From positions 1-42,117 of the forward strand of contig SXND01000137.1 in NCBI GenBank assembly GCA_005777235.1: a DNA stretch of 42,117 nucleotides, read 5' to 3'. The DNA is from Pseudomonadota bacterium. GTDB taxonomy: Bacteria; Tectomicrobia; Entotheonellia; Entotheonellales; Entotheonellaceae. A program made the position numbers and the translations under genes. Below, one piece after another: positions 17,049 through 26,366 of the stretch. Each line of letters opens with the position of its first letter. Positions within the stretch are counted from its first letter, which is position 1. The notes under the pieces were generated by a model, which was given only the letters and a program-made list of their open reading frames with translations, did not search any database and was not told the DNA's origin.

Positions 17049-17322
17049 TGACCACGACCTCGGGACCCGCTGTACGCGGCGCCCCGTACGTCACCATGGT
17101 TAAGACCCCCTGGCTCCGCGCTACCTGCCAGACCTCCTGGAGCTCCTCAAGGGCAGCCGCCGTGGCCAGGACGATGCCTTCGAGCGGTTCGCCGTCGTCC
17201 TCCGCGGTGATCTCCAGGAGAAGCCAGGTCTCGGGATATTGTGCTTTCCAGGTCTGGATTGGTTGAGCACCAGGCAGTGGGGCGGCGGGGATGTGAAACA
17301 AAGAGGGAATGCTTTGTGACAT
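17038..17322 (-). CDS. Small conserved partner of the retropepsin-like gene
   Basis: A 94-residue acidic protein. ATG 17322 has an excellent AAGGAGG 6 nt upstream, and its stop overlaps the start of the retropepsin-like gene, implying translational coupling. The core reads YPETWLLLEITAEDDGEPLEG, followed by VLATAAALEELQEVWQVA and VTYGAPRTAG. This is the pattern of short proteins (DUF5678-like) that say 'how the host protein should be carried' next to small aspartyl proteases, but I know no biochemical role. Possibly a substrate, inhibitor or regulator of the protease; that is inference from arrangement. Confidence 0.65.
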   Translation of the reverse strand: MSQSIPSLFHIPAAPLPGAQPIQTWKAQYPETWLLLEITAEDDGEPLEGIVLATAAALEELQEVWQVARSQGVLTMVTYGAPRTAGPEVVVSVT

Positions 17323-17397
17323 GGCTTACCTCCTTGAGCATCTTGTGAGAGGGAGTGTAGGTTGTGGCGCAGCGGGGTGTCAAGAGGCGCTAGACCC

Positions 17398-17898
17398 TCA
17401 GCGCCGTGCTGGGCTAGAGACGCCGGCTCTGCCAGGCGGCACAGCTCCGCGAGCTAGGTTTGCCAGAAAGAGCGACCGCTCTAGCAGCCGGTCTGCCTCG
17501 CACGCCTTGGGGTGGCCCACTCGTCTGGTCATACCATCGGATAATCCACTCAACTCCTCGACCCCATCGGAGCTAGCACCACGCGGAAAGCAGCCCACGG
17601 TGCTGGTAGTGTTGATGCCAGTCGCATCGTAGTTTCCCAGATCTGGATCAGGCTCGTTGCCCCAGGGATACACGCGGCCATCCGTACCACGGGCAGCTTT
17701 TTCCCACTCTGCCTCACTCGGCAAAATGATACGCCAGTCCTTGGTGCGTATCAGTCTGGCTAAGGGCTCAGGGGTGCGGGACCACTCTCGCAAGCGGGTA
17801 GTCAGCCAGTCACAATAGGCCACGGCATCATGCCAACTCACATACACCACAGGATGATGCGCCCGTTCCCCGTGGACGATTGCTGTTGTCCCACGCAT
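17398..17898 (-). pseudogene. Formylglycine-generating-enzyme-like (SUMF1) domain fragment
   Basis: The leftward frame holds a clear piece of an FGE/SUMF1 domain: [19 protein letters not shown], then [42 protein letters not shown] and GVEELSG (about 17545-17898). The expected continuation, G-N-V-W-E-W and the C-terminal R-G-G-S-W block, is lost after LSG. The N-terminal part of the domain is also absent, so both ends are missing. In several lineages this domain is fused behind NACHT ATPases, and a NACHT fragment lies 2.5 kb away. The order on the strand is not that of one simple fusion gene, so rearrangement or independent remnants are possible. Confidence 0.7.
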
Positions 17899-18314
17899 AG
17901 CCGCTTGCTGCGCAGGGCGTGCTGCTGCAGCGTGCGCACCAGCCAGGTGCGGATACGCTCGACTTTGGGATGATGGCGCTCTACCATCTGCCCCAGGCTT
18001 TTGTTCTCCACCAGCACCTGCGCCGCCGGTGGGACAGACGGTGGCGACCGTTGAGCACACGCGACAACCAGCTTCAGCGCGATCGTGCCTGGCTGCCGCC
18101 CCTGACCGACTCTGTCCTGGTGACGCAAGCGCGGATGGCCGTTGACCACGACCATCGGATCACCGATGGTCGCTGGGAGCTGAAATCATACGACAAGCCC
18201 GCACCGCGGCTGTCCCTGGAAAGCCTCGGCTGTATGGTGCCCTTGGCAGCGGTATACGCACGCATGACGTTGCCCCCAGAAGCCGCAGAGGGCGACGCGT
18301 GCTGCGTCACGACT
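17899..18314. other. Stretch without recognisable gene
   Basis: About 400 nt between the FGE-like fragment and the acetyltransferase gene. Reading frames are open on both strands, but I recognise no domain in any. It probably contains the eroded 5' part of the FGE-type gene and other debris. Confidence 0.4.
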
Positions 18315-18803
18315 TCATGGCAGGCGCTTTTCCAGAAACCACACCCGTACCGCTCCACCATACGAAGCGGCGCTGTCAAAACCCACCGAGGCATAGAGTT
18401 GCTGGGCTGTGGCATTATCAGCCCGGACTTCTAGCGTCAGCTTGCAACAGTTGAGCGCCCGCCCTTTGGCAGCAACGTGTTCGAGGAGGAGACGCCCTAT
18501 ACCTTGGCGACGATGGCTCGGGAGGACTGCCAGGTCATGGATGTTCAGGAGTGGGCGTGCCAGGAAGGTCGAAAACCCCACAAAACAGACGGCGATACCG
18601 ACGGGCGTGTGCCCGTCCCATGCCAGGAACACGACCGTGGTCGGATGCTGCCGTAAGCCAGGTATGAGGGCCATCCGTGCCTCCTCGGTGAGGCCCTGGC
18701 CACCACCCATTTGATCACGGGCATAGGCATCGATCAGTGCGACCAGAGCCGCTTGATGCTGTACATCGTCGAGATGCGCTTCGATGATGGTGACTGCAGG
18801 CAT
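18315..18803 (-). CDS. GNAT-family N-acetyltransferase
   Basis: A complete GNAT protein of 162 residues. The core IHDLAVLPSHRRQGIGRLLLE carries the acetyl-CoA pyrophosphate-binding motif A (R/Q-x-x-G-x-G/A). It is followed by KLTLEVRADNATAQQLYASVGF (motif B, the typical N-x-x-A-x-x-L-Y-x-x-x-G-F). GGGGGA just before ATG 18803 supports the start. The substrate is not predictable from this window. It is the first intact gene to the right of the broken-gene zone and follows the lipoprotein gene in the same direction (67-nt gap). Confidence 0.9.
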   Translation of the reverse strand: MPAVTIIEAHLDDVQHQAALVALIDAYARDQMGGGQGLTEEARMALIPGLRQHPTTVVFLAWDGHTPVGIAVCFVGFSTFLARPLLNIHDLAVLPSHRRQGIGRLLLEHVAAKGRALNCCKLTLEVRADNATAQQLYASVGFDSAASYGGAVRVWFLEKRLP

Positions 18804-18869
18804 TATTTCCCCCGTATGACTGATAGTGCCGTTGGCGTCCCAGGGGTCAGCGACGATGGCGCCTCATCC

Positions 18870-21800
18870 TCATGGTTCCAGAAAGCTACCATCGCTCTGC
18901 CCGAGCCAGACGGCCAGCGTCTTGGCGCCAAAATTGGCCACCAGCATATCTACATACCCGTCCCCGTTCATGTCGGCCAGCGCCACAGCTTTCGGCTCAC
19001 CTGGCAGCAACAGGTGTTGGTGGATCGTGAAGGTGCCGTCACCCTGCCCCAACAAGGCCCAGCCGTCTTGATCGAAGCCGTTGACGAGGACGAGGTCTGG
19101 TTTTCCGTCATGGTTGACATCCGCCAGCGCGATGGAGGTCGTGTCCTGCCCGACGCCTGAGGGGTGGACCGCGGCATGACGCAACGTCCCATCCCCATTG
19201 CCCAGCAACACGGAGATGTTGAAGCCATAGTCGGGTGGATGGCTCCCTCCCCGATTGCCGCTCACGACATCGAGATGCCCATCACCATTCACATCCGCGA
19301 CTGCGACGGAGTTCACGCACTCGCCAACCCGCGTGGTGCTGCGACTGCGGAGGCTGCCATCACTGTTGCGCAGGAGCACGGTGACGACATTTTGTTCCAC
19401 CACGTCAAAGTCACAATACCCCGTCACGACATCCAGGATGCCATCGGCATCGAGATCCGCAATGGCCACGGCCAACTGCCGTGTCACGACTTCCAAGGGG
19501 GGCGCCGTGAGAAACGTCCCATCGCCGTTGCCTAAGAAGATGGGCACGGCAGATGCACGGCTTTCCGCTATTGCCAGATCGAGCACACCGTTGCGATCTA
19601 GGTCGGCAACAGCCACCCGCACCGGCCCGGGGCTGCTATTGAAAATTCTGATCATTGGGCCAAAGGTGCCATCGCCGTGCCCCAGGAACACGGCAAGGTC
19701 TGGGGCTTGTTCTTTAATGGCAATCAGATCCAGTATGCCGTCGCCATTGACATCGGCCAGCGCCACATCGGACGGCAGCGAGAAGAAGGTCTCGACGGTG
19801 ATGTCCTGGCGGTGCAGCAACGCTCCACCGTTGACCCCGAGGAACACGGAGACGTTATTGTCCAAGGCGTTGGCACGACGACATCCAAGAGGCCATCCTG
19901 ATTGATGTCGCCAAGAGCCAGCGCGCGCGGGCTTGGGGAGGCAACCACGAGTGCTCCCTGGGGTGGGCCAGGCACACTTGCCGGGTTCAACGGATCAGAA
20001 CCAGCGTTGATTTCTTCCCCGTCATAAACACCGTCGCCATCGCTGTCCGCCAGCAGCGGATTGGTGCCGTGCAGGTTGACCTCTACCCCATCCAGGAGGC
20101 CGTCTCCGTCGGTGTCCACCACATGTGGATTCGTACCCAGGGTATTTTCCTCATCGTCGCTGAGGTGATCTCCATCCGCATCACGCGCTGCATGCAAGCG
20201 CAGCAACCAGGGCACCGCATTTTGAAAGAGCTTTTTGCGCTCGATCACGCCTGCGGCGTCGGAGCCCGCGACCGTCAGGAGATTCTGCGTCACCGTGCGC
20301 ACGCCGGTCACGCGATGCTCAAAGGCGAGCAGGACATCATGCCGCCCACTCGTTTGCGCCAAGAGCACGGCCCCTGCCGCAGTATGGAGGGTAGGACTAG
20401 GATTCAAAGCGTACGTGAAAGGACCCACCGTGCCCAAGGGGCCTTTGGTGATGGGGTGGACTGTATTGGCCACACTGATTGGCACTGGCCCAAGAGTCAC
20501 GGGGTCTGCCCGACGCAGATGGGTGAGCCTTTCCCAGGTGCTTGCCTGCGGTTCGGGCAGGCAACACTGGGCGACCTGCGCCAGAGCATCACCAATAACA
20601 TAGAGGGGAGTGCCGACATTGGCGGCACTCTGGAAGACGGTGACGTCATTGGCCGTGAGACCGTCGCGCGCGCGGCCCCCATCGTGCCACATGACGAGTG
20701 TGGCTTGACGCAACGCCTCAAAGGTCAAGACGGATCGGTCGATGACCCGCGATGCCAGACCCAGCTCTGCGAGATAGATGCCAAGCGGGCCGATGTCTGG
20801 GCCAGACACGTTGCGGACGATGACCACGCCGGCAAAGCTTCGCGGCTGGACCGTGAGGCTCAAGGTCTGTGCGGGTGAGGTATCGAGACCGCCATTCGCC
20901 GTGCCACCGTTGTCACGCAGGCGCACCGTCACGGTGGCGACACCCGTCTGCCCAGGCGCTGACGTGTACGTGAGCGTTCCGTCAAGCGCTATGGCCGGAA
21001 GCATGCTAAATAAGGTGTCGTTATCTGTGCTGATGACAAAGGTGAGCGTTTGCGCGCTTTCATCGGATGGTCCGGCACTGATGGCGGTGCCCCAGTGGGG
21101 CACGCTCTGGGCTCCCGCATCCGCCAGCACCGTCTGGTCTGGTCCCTTGGTAAAGCGCGGCGCGTCGTTGACGGCACTGACCGTGAGCGCCATCGTGACT
21201 GACGCGGAAGGCAGCGCGCCGTCATTGACCTGGAACGTCACGCTGTCTGCTCCGTTGAAGTCTGGCTGTGGCGTGTAGGTCACCGTCGCGGTGCAGGTGC
21301 TGCCAGGCGTGCCAGTGTCATTGGCCACCAGGCTACATGTCGTCCCTGTAAGCGAGCCCAACGTACCATGGCTCGGATGCCCCACGATGCTGAACGTGAG
21401 ACTGGCGCTGTCGCTATCCGACCCACGCAGCGTGAGCGCGAGCGCGACATCCTCACGAGTCGTCTCGCTCTGGCTCGTGGCGGTGGGCGCATCGTTGACC
21501 GCCGTGACGCTTATCGACGCCGTGGCACTGGTCGCGATCTCCCCGTCGTTGACCATCCAGACAAAGCTATCAGGCCCGTTGTAGTGTGCCGTGGGCGTGT
21601 ACGTGACGGTTGCCGAACACGTTGCTCCCGTGCCACTGGGCGTACACCGCGCGGCACTGACTGACCCCAGATTGCCGTGACTTGGGCCACGCACGATGCT
21701 GAAAGTCAGGCTCAGGCTATCGACGTCGCTCGCGGTCAACGTCAGCGTCACGGCGCTGTCCTCGGGCGTGGTGGCCGTCTGATTGCTGGCGCTGGGTGCG

Positions 21801-23638
21801 TCATTACGGGAGGAGACGGTGATCGTGAAGGTCTGCGGCTGGCTGGTGTCCACGCCTCCGTGCAGCGTGCCGCCGCTGTCCTGGACGATGACGGTGAGCT
21901 GCGCCGTGCCGTTGGCTTGGGGAGCCGGGGTGTAGGTCAAGGTGCCATTGGGCGCAACGGCTGGTGCCACCACAAAAAGTCCTGGGAGCGAGTTCCCTGC
22001 GACCTGCAAGGTGAGGATCTGGGCTGCTTCATCAGGCGGGCCGGCGCTGACGGTAGTGACCCAACCTAGGACGGTCTGCGGTCCAGCCTCGGCCAGCACA
22101 TTCTGGTTGGCTCCCAGCGTGACACTCGGGGCGTCATTGACCGGCGCCACGGTGATGGTGACGGTCTGTGGCGTACTGGTGTCTACCCCGCCATCGCTGG
22201 TGCCGCCGCTGTCCTGGACGATGATGGTGAGCTGCGCCGTGCCGTTGGCTTGGGGGGCCGGGGTGTAGGTCAGCGTCCCGGTCGTGTCAATGGCAGGCCC
22301 GGCGGCAAAGAGCCCGGCATTGGTGTTGGCGGTAACCTGGAACGTCAGGATCTGACTGGTTTCATTGGACGGTCCGGGGCTCAGGGCCGTGGCCCATGCC
22401 GGCACGGTCTGCGGGCCGGCATCTTCCAGCACACTTTGATTGGGCCCCAGCATGACACTGGGGGCGTCGTTGACCGGCGTCACGGCGATGAGGAAGGTCT
22501 GCGGGGCGCTGCTATCCACCCCGCCATCGCTGGTGCCGCCGCTGTCGCGTACGCGCACGGTGACGGTTGCTTGTCCCGTGGCATTGGGGGCGGGGGTATA
22601 CGTCAAGGTGCCAGTGATGGCGTCAATGGCCGGGGGAACGCTGAATAACGCGGCAGTATCGGTGGTGACCACAAAGGTCAACGTTTGGTCCGTGTCATCC
22701 GGCGGTCCGATGCTCAGGGCCGTGGCCCAACCGGGCACGGTTTGCGGGCCGGCATCTTCACGCACCGTCTGGTTCGGACCTTTGAGAAAACTGGGCGCAT
22801 CGTTAGTGCCGAGGAGCGCGACAGGGGGACGGGACATCGAGCGGGCACCGGTCGCGGCATTCTGGACAATCAAGCGGCCATCGATCCTATCCACGCTACA
22901 GGGATCGAGCCGGAGTTGTCCGCCCTGCGGGGTGCTTTCTCCGAGCGGGAAATCGTTCGTGCTGACCCGCAGCTCACAGGAACCGAGGCTCATGGTCCCA
23001 CGCGTCGCAAACCTGCCAGCGGTCAGCGCAAAGGGGGCTGTCTCGGCGGTAAACGCGCCAACGGCCAACGCGGCCTCGCCGAAGGCGGGTCCGATGTGCA
23101 AGGCGGCACTCTCGGGAAAGACAAAGATGCGCCGGGCCAGCGTGGCGGCGGTGGTAGGGAGCAGTACCAGCACGCGCTGCAACGTCACCGCGACGGTCTG
23201 CGTGGTGTCTTGCACGTCGATGCTCAGCTCGGCGGAGCGAAAAATTGCGAGGTCGTCAGCATTGAAAGCCGTGACCGTCAGACGACGCCCACGCCCCAAC
23301 GGTACTTCCAGAGTTCGCTCGACCGCTTCCTGCTCTTGCGCCGTCAGCGCAAAGGATGCAGTGATCGGCGCGCCATCCGCCGCCGCAATGTGGATGTCGA
23401 TGCGTGTGAGAAACCCGGGCGTCCCTGGCAGTACTTGCCGTAGCGCGCGTGGTACCAGCGCCGAGGCGGCTGGCGCGTCCTGGGAGACCTCGGCACGTGT
23501 CGTCAGGTGCAACGCCAGTCGGCTCGTGCGTGCAGCACTGCCGCTGGGCTCGCCCGAGGTGCCACCGCACCCAGCCACGAGAGACAAGAGACCCCACAAT
23601 CCCCCCAGCACCCAAGCCCGCTGCTGTACTGTGCCCAT
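18870..23638 (-). CDS. Giant surface lipoprotein with Ig-like repeats and FG-GAP propeller, split by a frameshift
   Basis: About 1,588 residues once one missing base is restored. The N-terminus has a signal peptide with lipobox LVAGC, so it is a lipid-anchored exported protein. ATG 23638 has GGAGG 8 nt upstream. Order: an unknown N-domain; six tandem Ig/cadherin-like domains each ending in N-D-A-P; a Rossmann/flavodoxin-like region; and Ca-binding TSP3-type repeats (DTDGDGLLDGVE, DSDGDGVYDGEE). Finally come seven FG-GAP blades of the type ADVNGDGILDL, enough for a complete propeller. The frame breaks near 19875, between blades 1 and 2: reading GTCGTGCC instead of GTCGT-N-GCC. The second half runs cleanly to 18870. 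A probable adhesin or glycan-binding surface protein. Confidence 0.85.
20860..22805 (-). repeat. Six tandem Ig/cadherin-like coding repeats
   Basis: Within the lipoprotein gene, six imperfect repeats of roughly 90-105 codons, separated by NDAP. Four are of one type (GPNQTVREDAGPQTV, GPNQSVLEDAGPQTV, GANQNVLAEAGPQTV, GPDQTVLADAGAQSV). Two in the middle are of a cadherin-like type (TTPEDSAVTLTL, TTREDVALALTL). Nucleotide similarity between the first type is high enough for recombination or assembly collapse, so the copy number may be unreliable. Confidence 0.8.
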
Positions 23639-23857
23639 TCCCTCGACCTCCTCGTCGTCATGGTGCGCGAGCTAGCTGATCTAGCGCTGGCCCTATCCTA
23701 TCTCACATCGATGCAGGATGTCCAATCAGCAGGACAGGGGGGGGGAGGAGCACGGGGCGCTGTCAGCCTGGTCAGTGGCGGTGGCCTGTGGTATAAAGGC
23801 CCATGCCACTGGGATATCTGGCAGTGGCGCCGATCACCTCGCTGATAAAGGGATTCT

Positions 23858-24505
23858 ATGGAGGAGGCGTTGCCCTTTCGTCCGGCCTATTTTGCTCGTC
23901 TCGATGAAGATCCCGATGAACAGTTTTACGCCATGCCCCGGAAGGTCGTCCATATTGATGATGAGGCGATTGCGGCGATTCAGCAGGGCTTGCGCACGCT
24001 CCTCCCTGCTGACGGCGTGGTGCTGGATTTACTGAGTAGTTGGCGCTCGCACTGGCCAACTGGATGGCCGAAACAGCGCTTAGTGGGCCTGGGATTGAAT
24101 GCGACAGAGATGGCCGATAATCCAGACTTAGATGCCTATGTCGTCCATAATGTCAACATGGACCCCCATTTGCCCTTTGAGACGGAGACGTTTGATGCGG
24201 TAGTGCTTACCGTGTCGATTCAGTACGTTACTCAGCCTGTTCCCCTCTTTCAAGAAGTTGGGCGTATCCTGCGTCCGGGTGCTCCGTTTGTGGTGATCTT
24301 CTCCAACCGCATGTTTCCGACCAAAGCCGTCGCCGTCTGGCGCATGCTCGACGATACCCAACGCCGCGATCTGGTGGCCTCGTACTTCCACTATGCCGGG
24401 ACGTTTGCCAAGGTGGAGGCGCACGACTGGTCGCCGTCAGCCCAGACAGACCCCGTGTACGTGGTCTTGGGACGCCAGGCGAGCCCACGACCGGACAGTG
24501 CCTGA
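23858..24505 (+). CDS. Class I SAM-dependent methyltransferase-like protein
   Basis: A 215-residue protein with the class I methyltransferase layout. After a motif-I region VVLDLLSSWRSHWP come GLGLNATEM (motif II-like acidic/adenine strand) and PFETETFDAVVLTVSIQYV (motif IV, F-D-x-V). LFQEVGRILRPGAPFVVIFSNRMFP (strand 5) closes the core, ahead of a C-terminal segment. Motif I lacks the usual G-x-G-x-G, having S-S-W instead; the rest of the core is well kept, so it may be a divergent but conserved family. AAAGGG lies 5 nt before the ATG. It converges on murA (17-nt gap) and diverges from the lipoprotein gene. Substrate unknown. Confidence 0.82.
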   Translation: MEEALPFRPAYFARLDEDPDEQFYAMPRKVVHIDDEAIAAIQQGLRTLLPADGVVLDLLSSWRSHWPTGWPKQRLVGLGLNATEMADNPDLDAYVVHNVNMDPHLPFETETFDAVVLTVSIQYVTQPVPLFQEVGRILRPGAPFVVIFSNRMFPTKAVAVWRMLDDTQRRDLVASYFHYAGTFAKVEAHDWSPSAQTDPVYVVLGRQASPRPDSA

Positions 24506-24522
24506 GACCGTGGTGGCTCTCT

Positions 24523-25830
24523 TCAGACTTTGGTAATCGGTACGCCCAGATGCCGCAGCGACTCTTCGAGATTCTCGTAGCCACGTTCGATATGGCTAAG
24601 ACCGGTAATGGTCGAACACCCCTCGGCGAGTACGGCAGCAATCAAATAGGTAAAACCCGCCCGTAAATCCGGCACCGTGATCTGGGCCCCACGCAGCCGT
24701 GTGGGGCCTTTGATAATGCAGCTATGGCGGTAATTCGACGAGTGAAAACGGCAGGCGGCGCCGCCCAGACAGGCGTTATAGAGGGCAATGTCGGCCCCCA
24801 TCTTTTGTAAGGCCGTTATATAGCCAAAACGATCTTCAAAGACCGTCTCGTGCACCACTGACATGCCCTCGGCCTGTGTCAGCAGCAGGCCAAACGGCGG
24901 CTGCCAGTCCGTCATAAACCCAGGGTGCACGTTGGTTTCCAGCGCAATGGAGCGTAAGGCTCCGTCGCGGTAAAACCGGATGCCGTCCGCTTGGACGGCA
25001 AACTTACCGCCCACGCGGCGTAGCGTATTGAGAAACGTCACCATATCCACCTGGCGTGCCCCGTGTACAAACACCTCTCCACCCGAGGCGACAGCGGCAC
25101 AACCGAGGGACGCCGCCACAATACGGTCGGGCATAATGTCGTGCGTGGTGCCATACAACGACTCGACCCCTTCAATGACAAAGGTCCGATCGGCGTTGTA
25201 GTCGATGATCGCCCCCATCTTTTGTAGGCAAATCACCAGATCCATAATCTCGGGTTCAATCGCTGCATTGCGGATAAACGTCCGCCCCTGGGCCATGGTG
25301 GCCGCGAGGAGGAGATTCTCTGTGGCACTGACGCTGGGGTAGGGCAGGACGATTTCTGCGCCGTACAGACGCTCGGCTTTCACACGATAGGCCGCATCGT
25401 GCACCTCCACATGGGCGCCCAGGCGGCGGTAGCCTTCGAGGTGGAAATTGACGGGACGCTGGCCAATGCGGTCACCGCCCGCCGCAATAGGAATGACGGC
25501 TTGTCCCGTGCGGTGCAAGAGGGGGGCGACCATCATAATGGCCAGACGGTTGTGCGTGCCGAGGGACAGCGGGACTTCTGAGCGCGCGAATGTGGTGGTT
25601 TGCACGTGCAGCGTACGCGGCGGTTCTTCCGTAAAGACCGCGCCGAGGGCTTCACAGATGGCGCGGGTAATCTGGCTGTCGCCAATGTGCGGCGTGTTAT
25701 AAAAACTGCACGGCTCCTTGGTCAGCATGGAAGCGACCATGAGCTTCGTGATAGAATTTTTGGCGCCGCTGACGCGCACCTCACCGCGCAAAGGCACCCC
25801 GCCCTCAATCGTCCATGTATCCGTCCGCAT
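24523..25830 (-). CDS. murA: UDP-N-acetylglucosamine 1-carboxyvinyltransferase with Asp at the active-site Cys position
   Basis: The first committed enzyme of peptidoglycan synthesis (435 residues), transferring enolpyruvate from PEP to UDP-GlcNAc. Begins MRTDTWTIEGG with SGAKNSITKLM (Lys and Asn of the PEP/UDP-GlcNAc site). The active-site loop reads AAGGDRIGQRPVNFH: the position of the catalytic Cys of E. coli MurA (Cys115) is Asp (residue 120 here, codon 25471-25473). That substitution is known in Mycobacterium and Chlamydia MurA and gives fosfomycin insensitivity. ATG 25830 has AAGG about 9 nt upstream. It overlaps the 3' end of the preceding GIY-YIG gene by 26 nt. A paralogous MurA-type enzyme of another pathway cannot be fully excluded. 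Confidence 0.92.
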   Translation of the reverse strand: MRTDTWTIEGGVPLRGEVRVSGAKNSITKLMVASMLTKEPCSFYNTPHIGDSQITRAICEALGAVFTEEPPRTLHVQTTTFARSEVPLSLGTHNRLAIMMVAPLLHRTGQAVIPIAAGGDRIGQRPVNFHLEGYRRLGAHVEVHDAAYRVKAERLYGAEIVLPYPSVSATENLLLAATMAQGRTFIRNAAIEPEIMDLVICLQKMGAIIDYNADRTFVIEGVESLYGTTHDIMPDRIVAASLGCAAVASGGEVFVHGARQVDMVTFLNTLRRVGGKFAVQADGIRFYRDGALRSIALETNVHPGFMTDWQPPFGLLLTQAEGMSVVHETVFEDRFGYITALQKMGADIALYNACLGGAACRFHSSNYRHSCIIKGPTRLRGAQITVPDLRAGFTYLIAAVLAEGCSTITGLSHIERGYENLEESLRHLGVPITKV

Positions 25831-26350
25831 GCTTCGGTGCCTTTCCCAGGCCTTCTGTGGCTGAGGGTTGCTGCTGGTTGCTGGGTCTGCCCGCCTGTGG
25901 GGCACGCTGTGGCCAAGAGAATGACATATGCGGGCGACCGAGGCGGCGCAGCGTGCGCTGCCAGGTCAGCCATGAAGGACACCCACGGAAAAAGACCAGA
26001 TGCGTCGCGCAGGCACAATCCGAGGCCCCGAAGCGTGCCAGGGGGATAGACGCGCCACGCATCTGCAGCATGGCTTCGGCCCATTGGTGCTCGCGGCGTT
26101 GCGCGTCATAGGTGTAGCACACCGCGAGGAGCTGCGTGACGGTACGCAGATAATCAATGTGCCAGTGTGGACGGACAGCCCGCCGCTGATGGTGCGCGAC
26201 GCGGGCCCGCACGCCACCCGGACCGAAGGCGCTGCCCACGTACACATACAGCCCCGAGGCGACGTGTAAGCGCCCGAGCTTGCCCACCTGGAGCTGCGTG
26301 TCGGTCCACGCCGCTAACACCAGAGCATACGTGCCGTGTTGGGACTCCAT
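25805..26350 (-). CDS. GIY-YIG/DUF123-type (Uri superfamily) nuclease-like protein
   Basis: A 181-residue protein with GTYALVLAAW, LHVASGLYVYVGSAFGPGGVRAR (the GIY-YIG-like element Y-V-Y-V-G-S-A) and RPHWHIDYL. DCACATHLVFF and a C-terminal Trp-rich part follow. This is the DUF123 family, annotated as Uri superfamily endonucleases. The true activity is unproven. ATG 26350 has AGAGG about 9 nt upstream. The coding end lies inside the murA start region (26-nt overlap), so the two are translated from one message. Confidence 0.83.
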   Translation of the reverse strand: MESQHGTYALVLAAWTDTQLQVGKLGRLHVASGLYVYVGSAFGPGGVRARVAHHQRRAVRPHWHIDYLRTVTQLLAVCYTYDAQRREHQWAEAMLQMRGASIPLARFGASDCACATHLVFFRGCPSWLTWQRTLRRLGRPHMSFSWPQRAPQAGRPSNQQQPSATEGLGKAPKHADGYMDD

Positions 26351-26366
26351 GCCACCAGACCTCTGG

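Noticed and set aside
18870-19885. Programmed ribosomal frameshifting in the lipoprotein gene
   Set aside because: There is no slippery heptamer or downstream structure that I can see at the junction; a lost base is simpler.
19255-19905. Plus-strand frame of 216 codons opposite the FG-GAP propeller
   Set aside because: A shadow of the repeated FG-GAP codons on the other strand; low complexity and no ribosome site.
22440-23675. Long open frame (411 codons) on the plus strand opposite the lipoprotein gene
   Set aside because: It has no domain, is Ser/Thr/Arg-rich in the pattern of an antisense frame, and the minus-strand frame has clear lipobox, repeats and a ribosome site.
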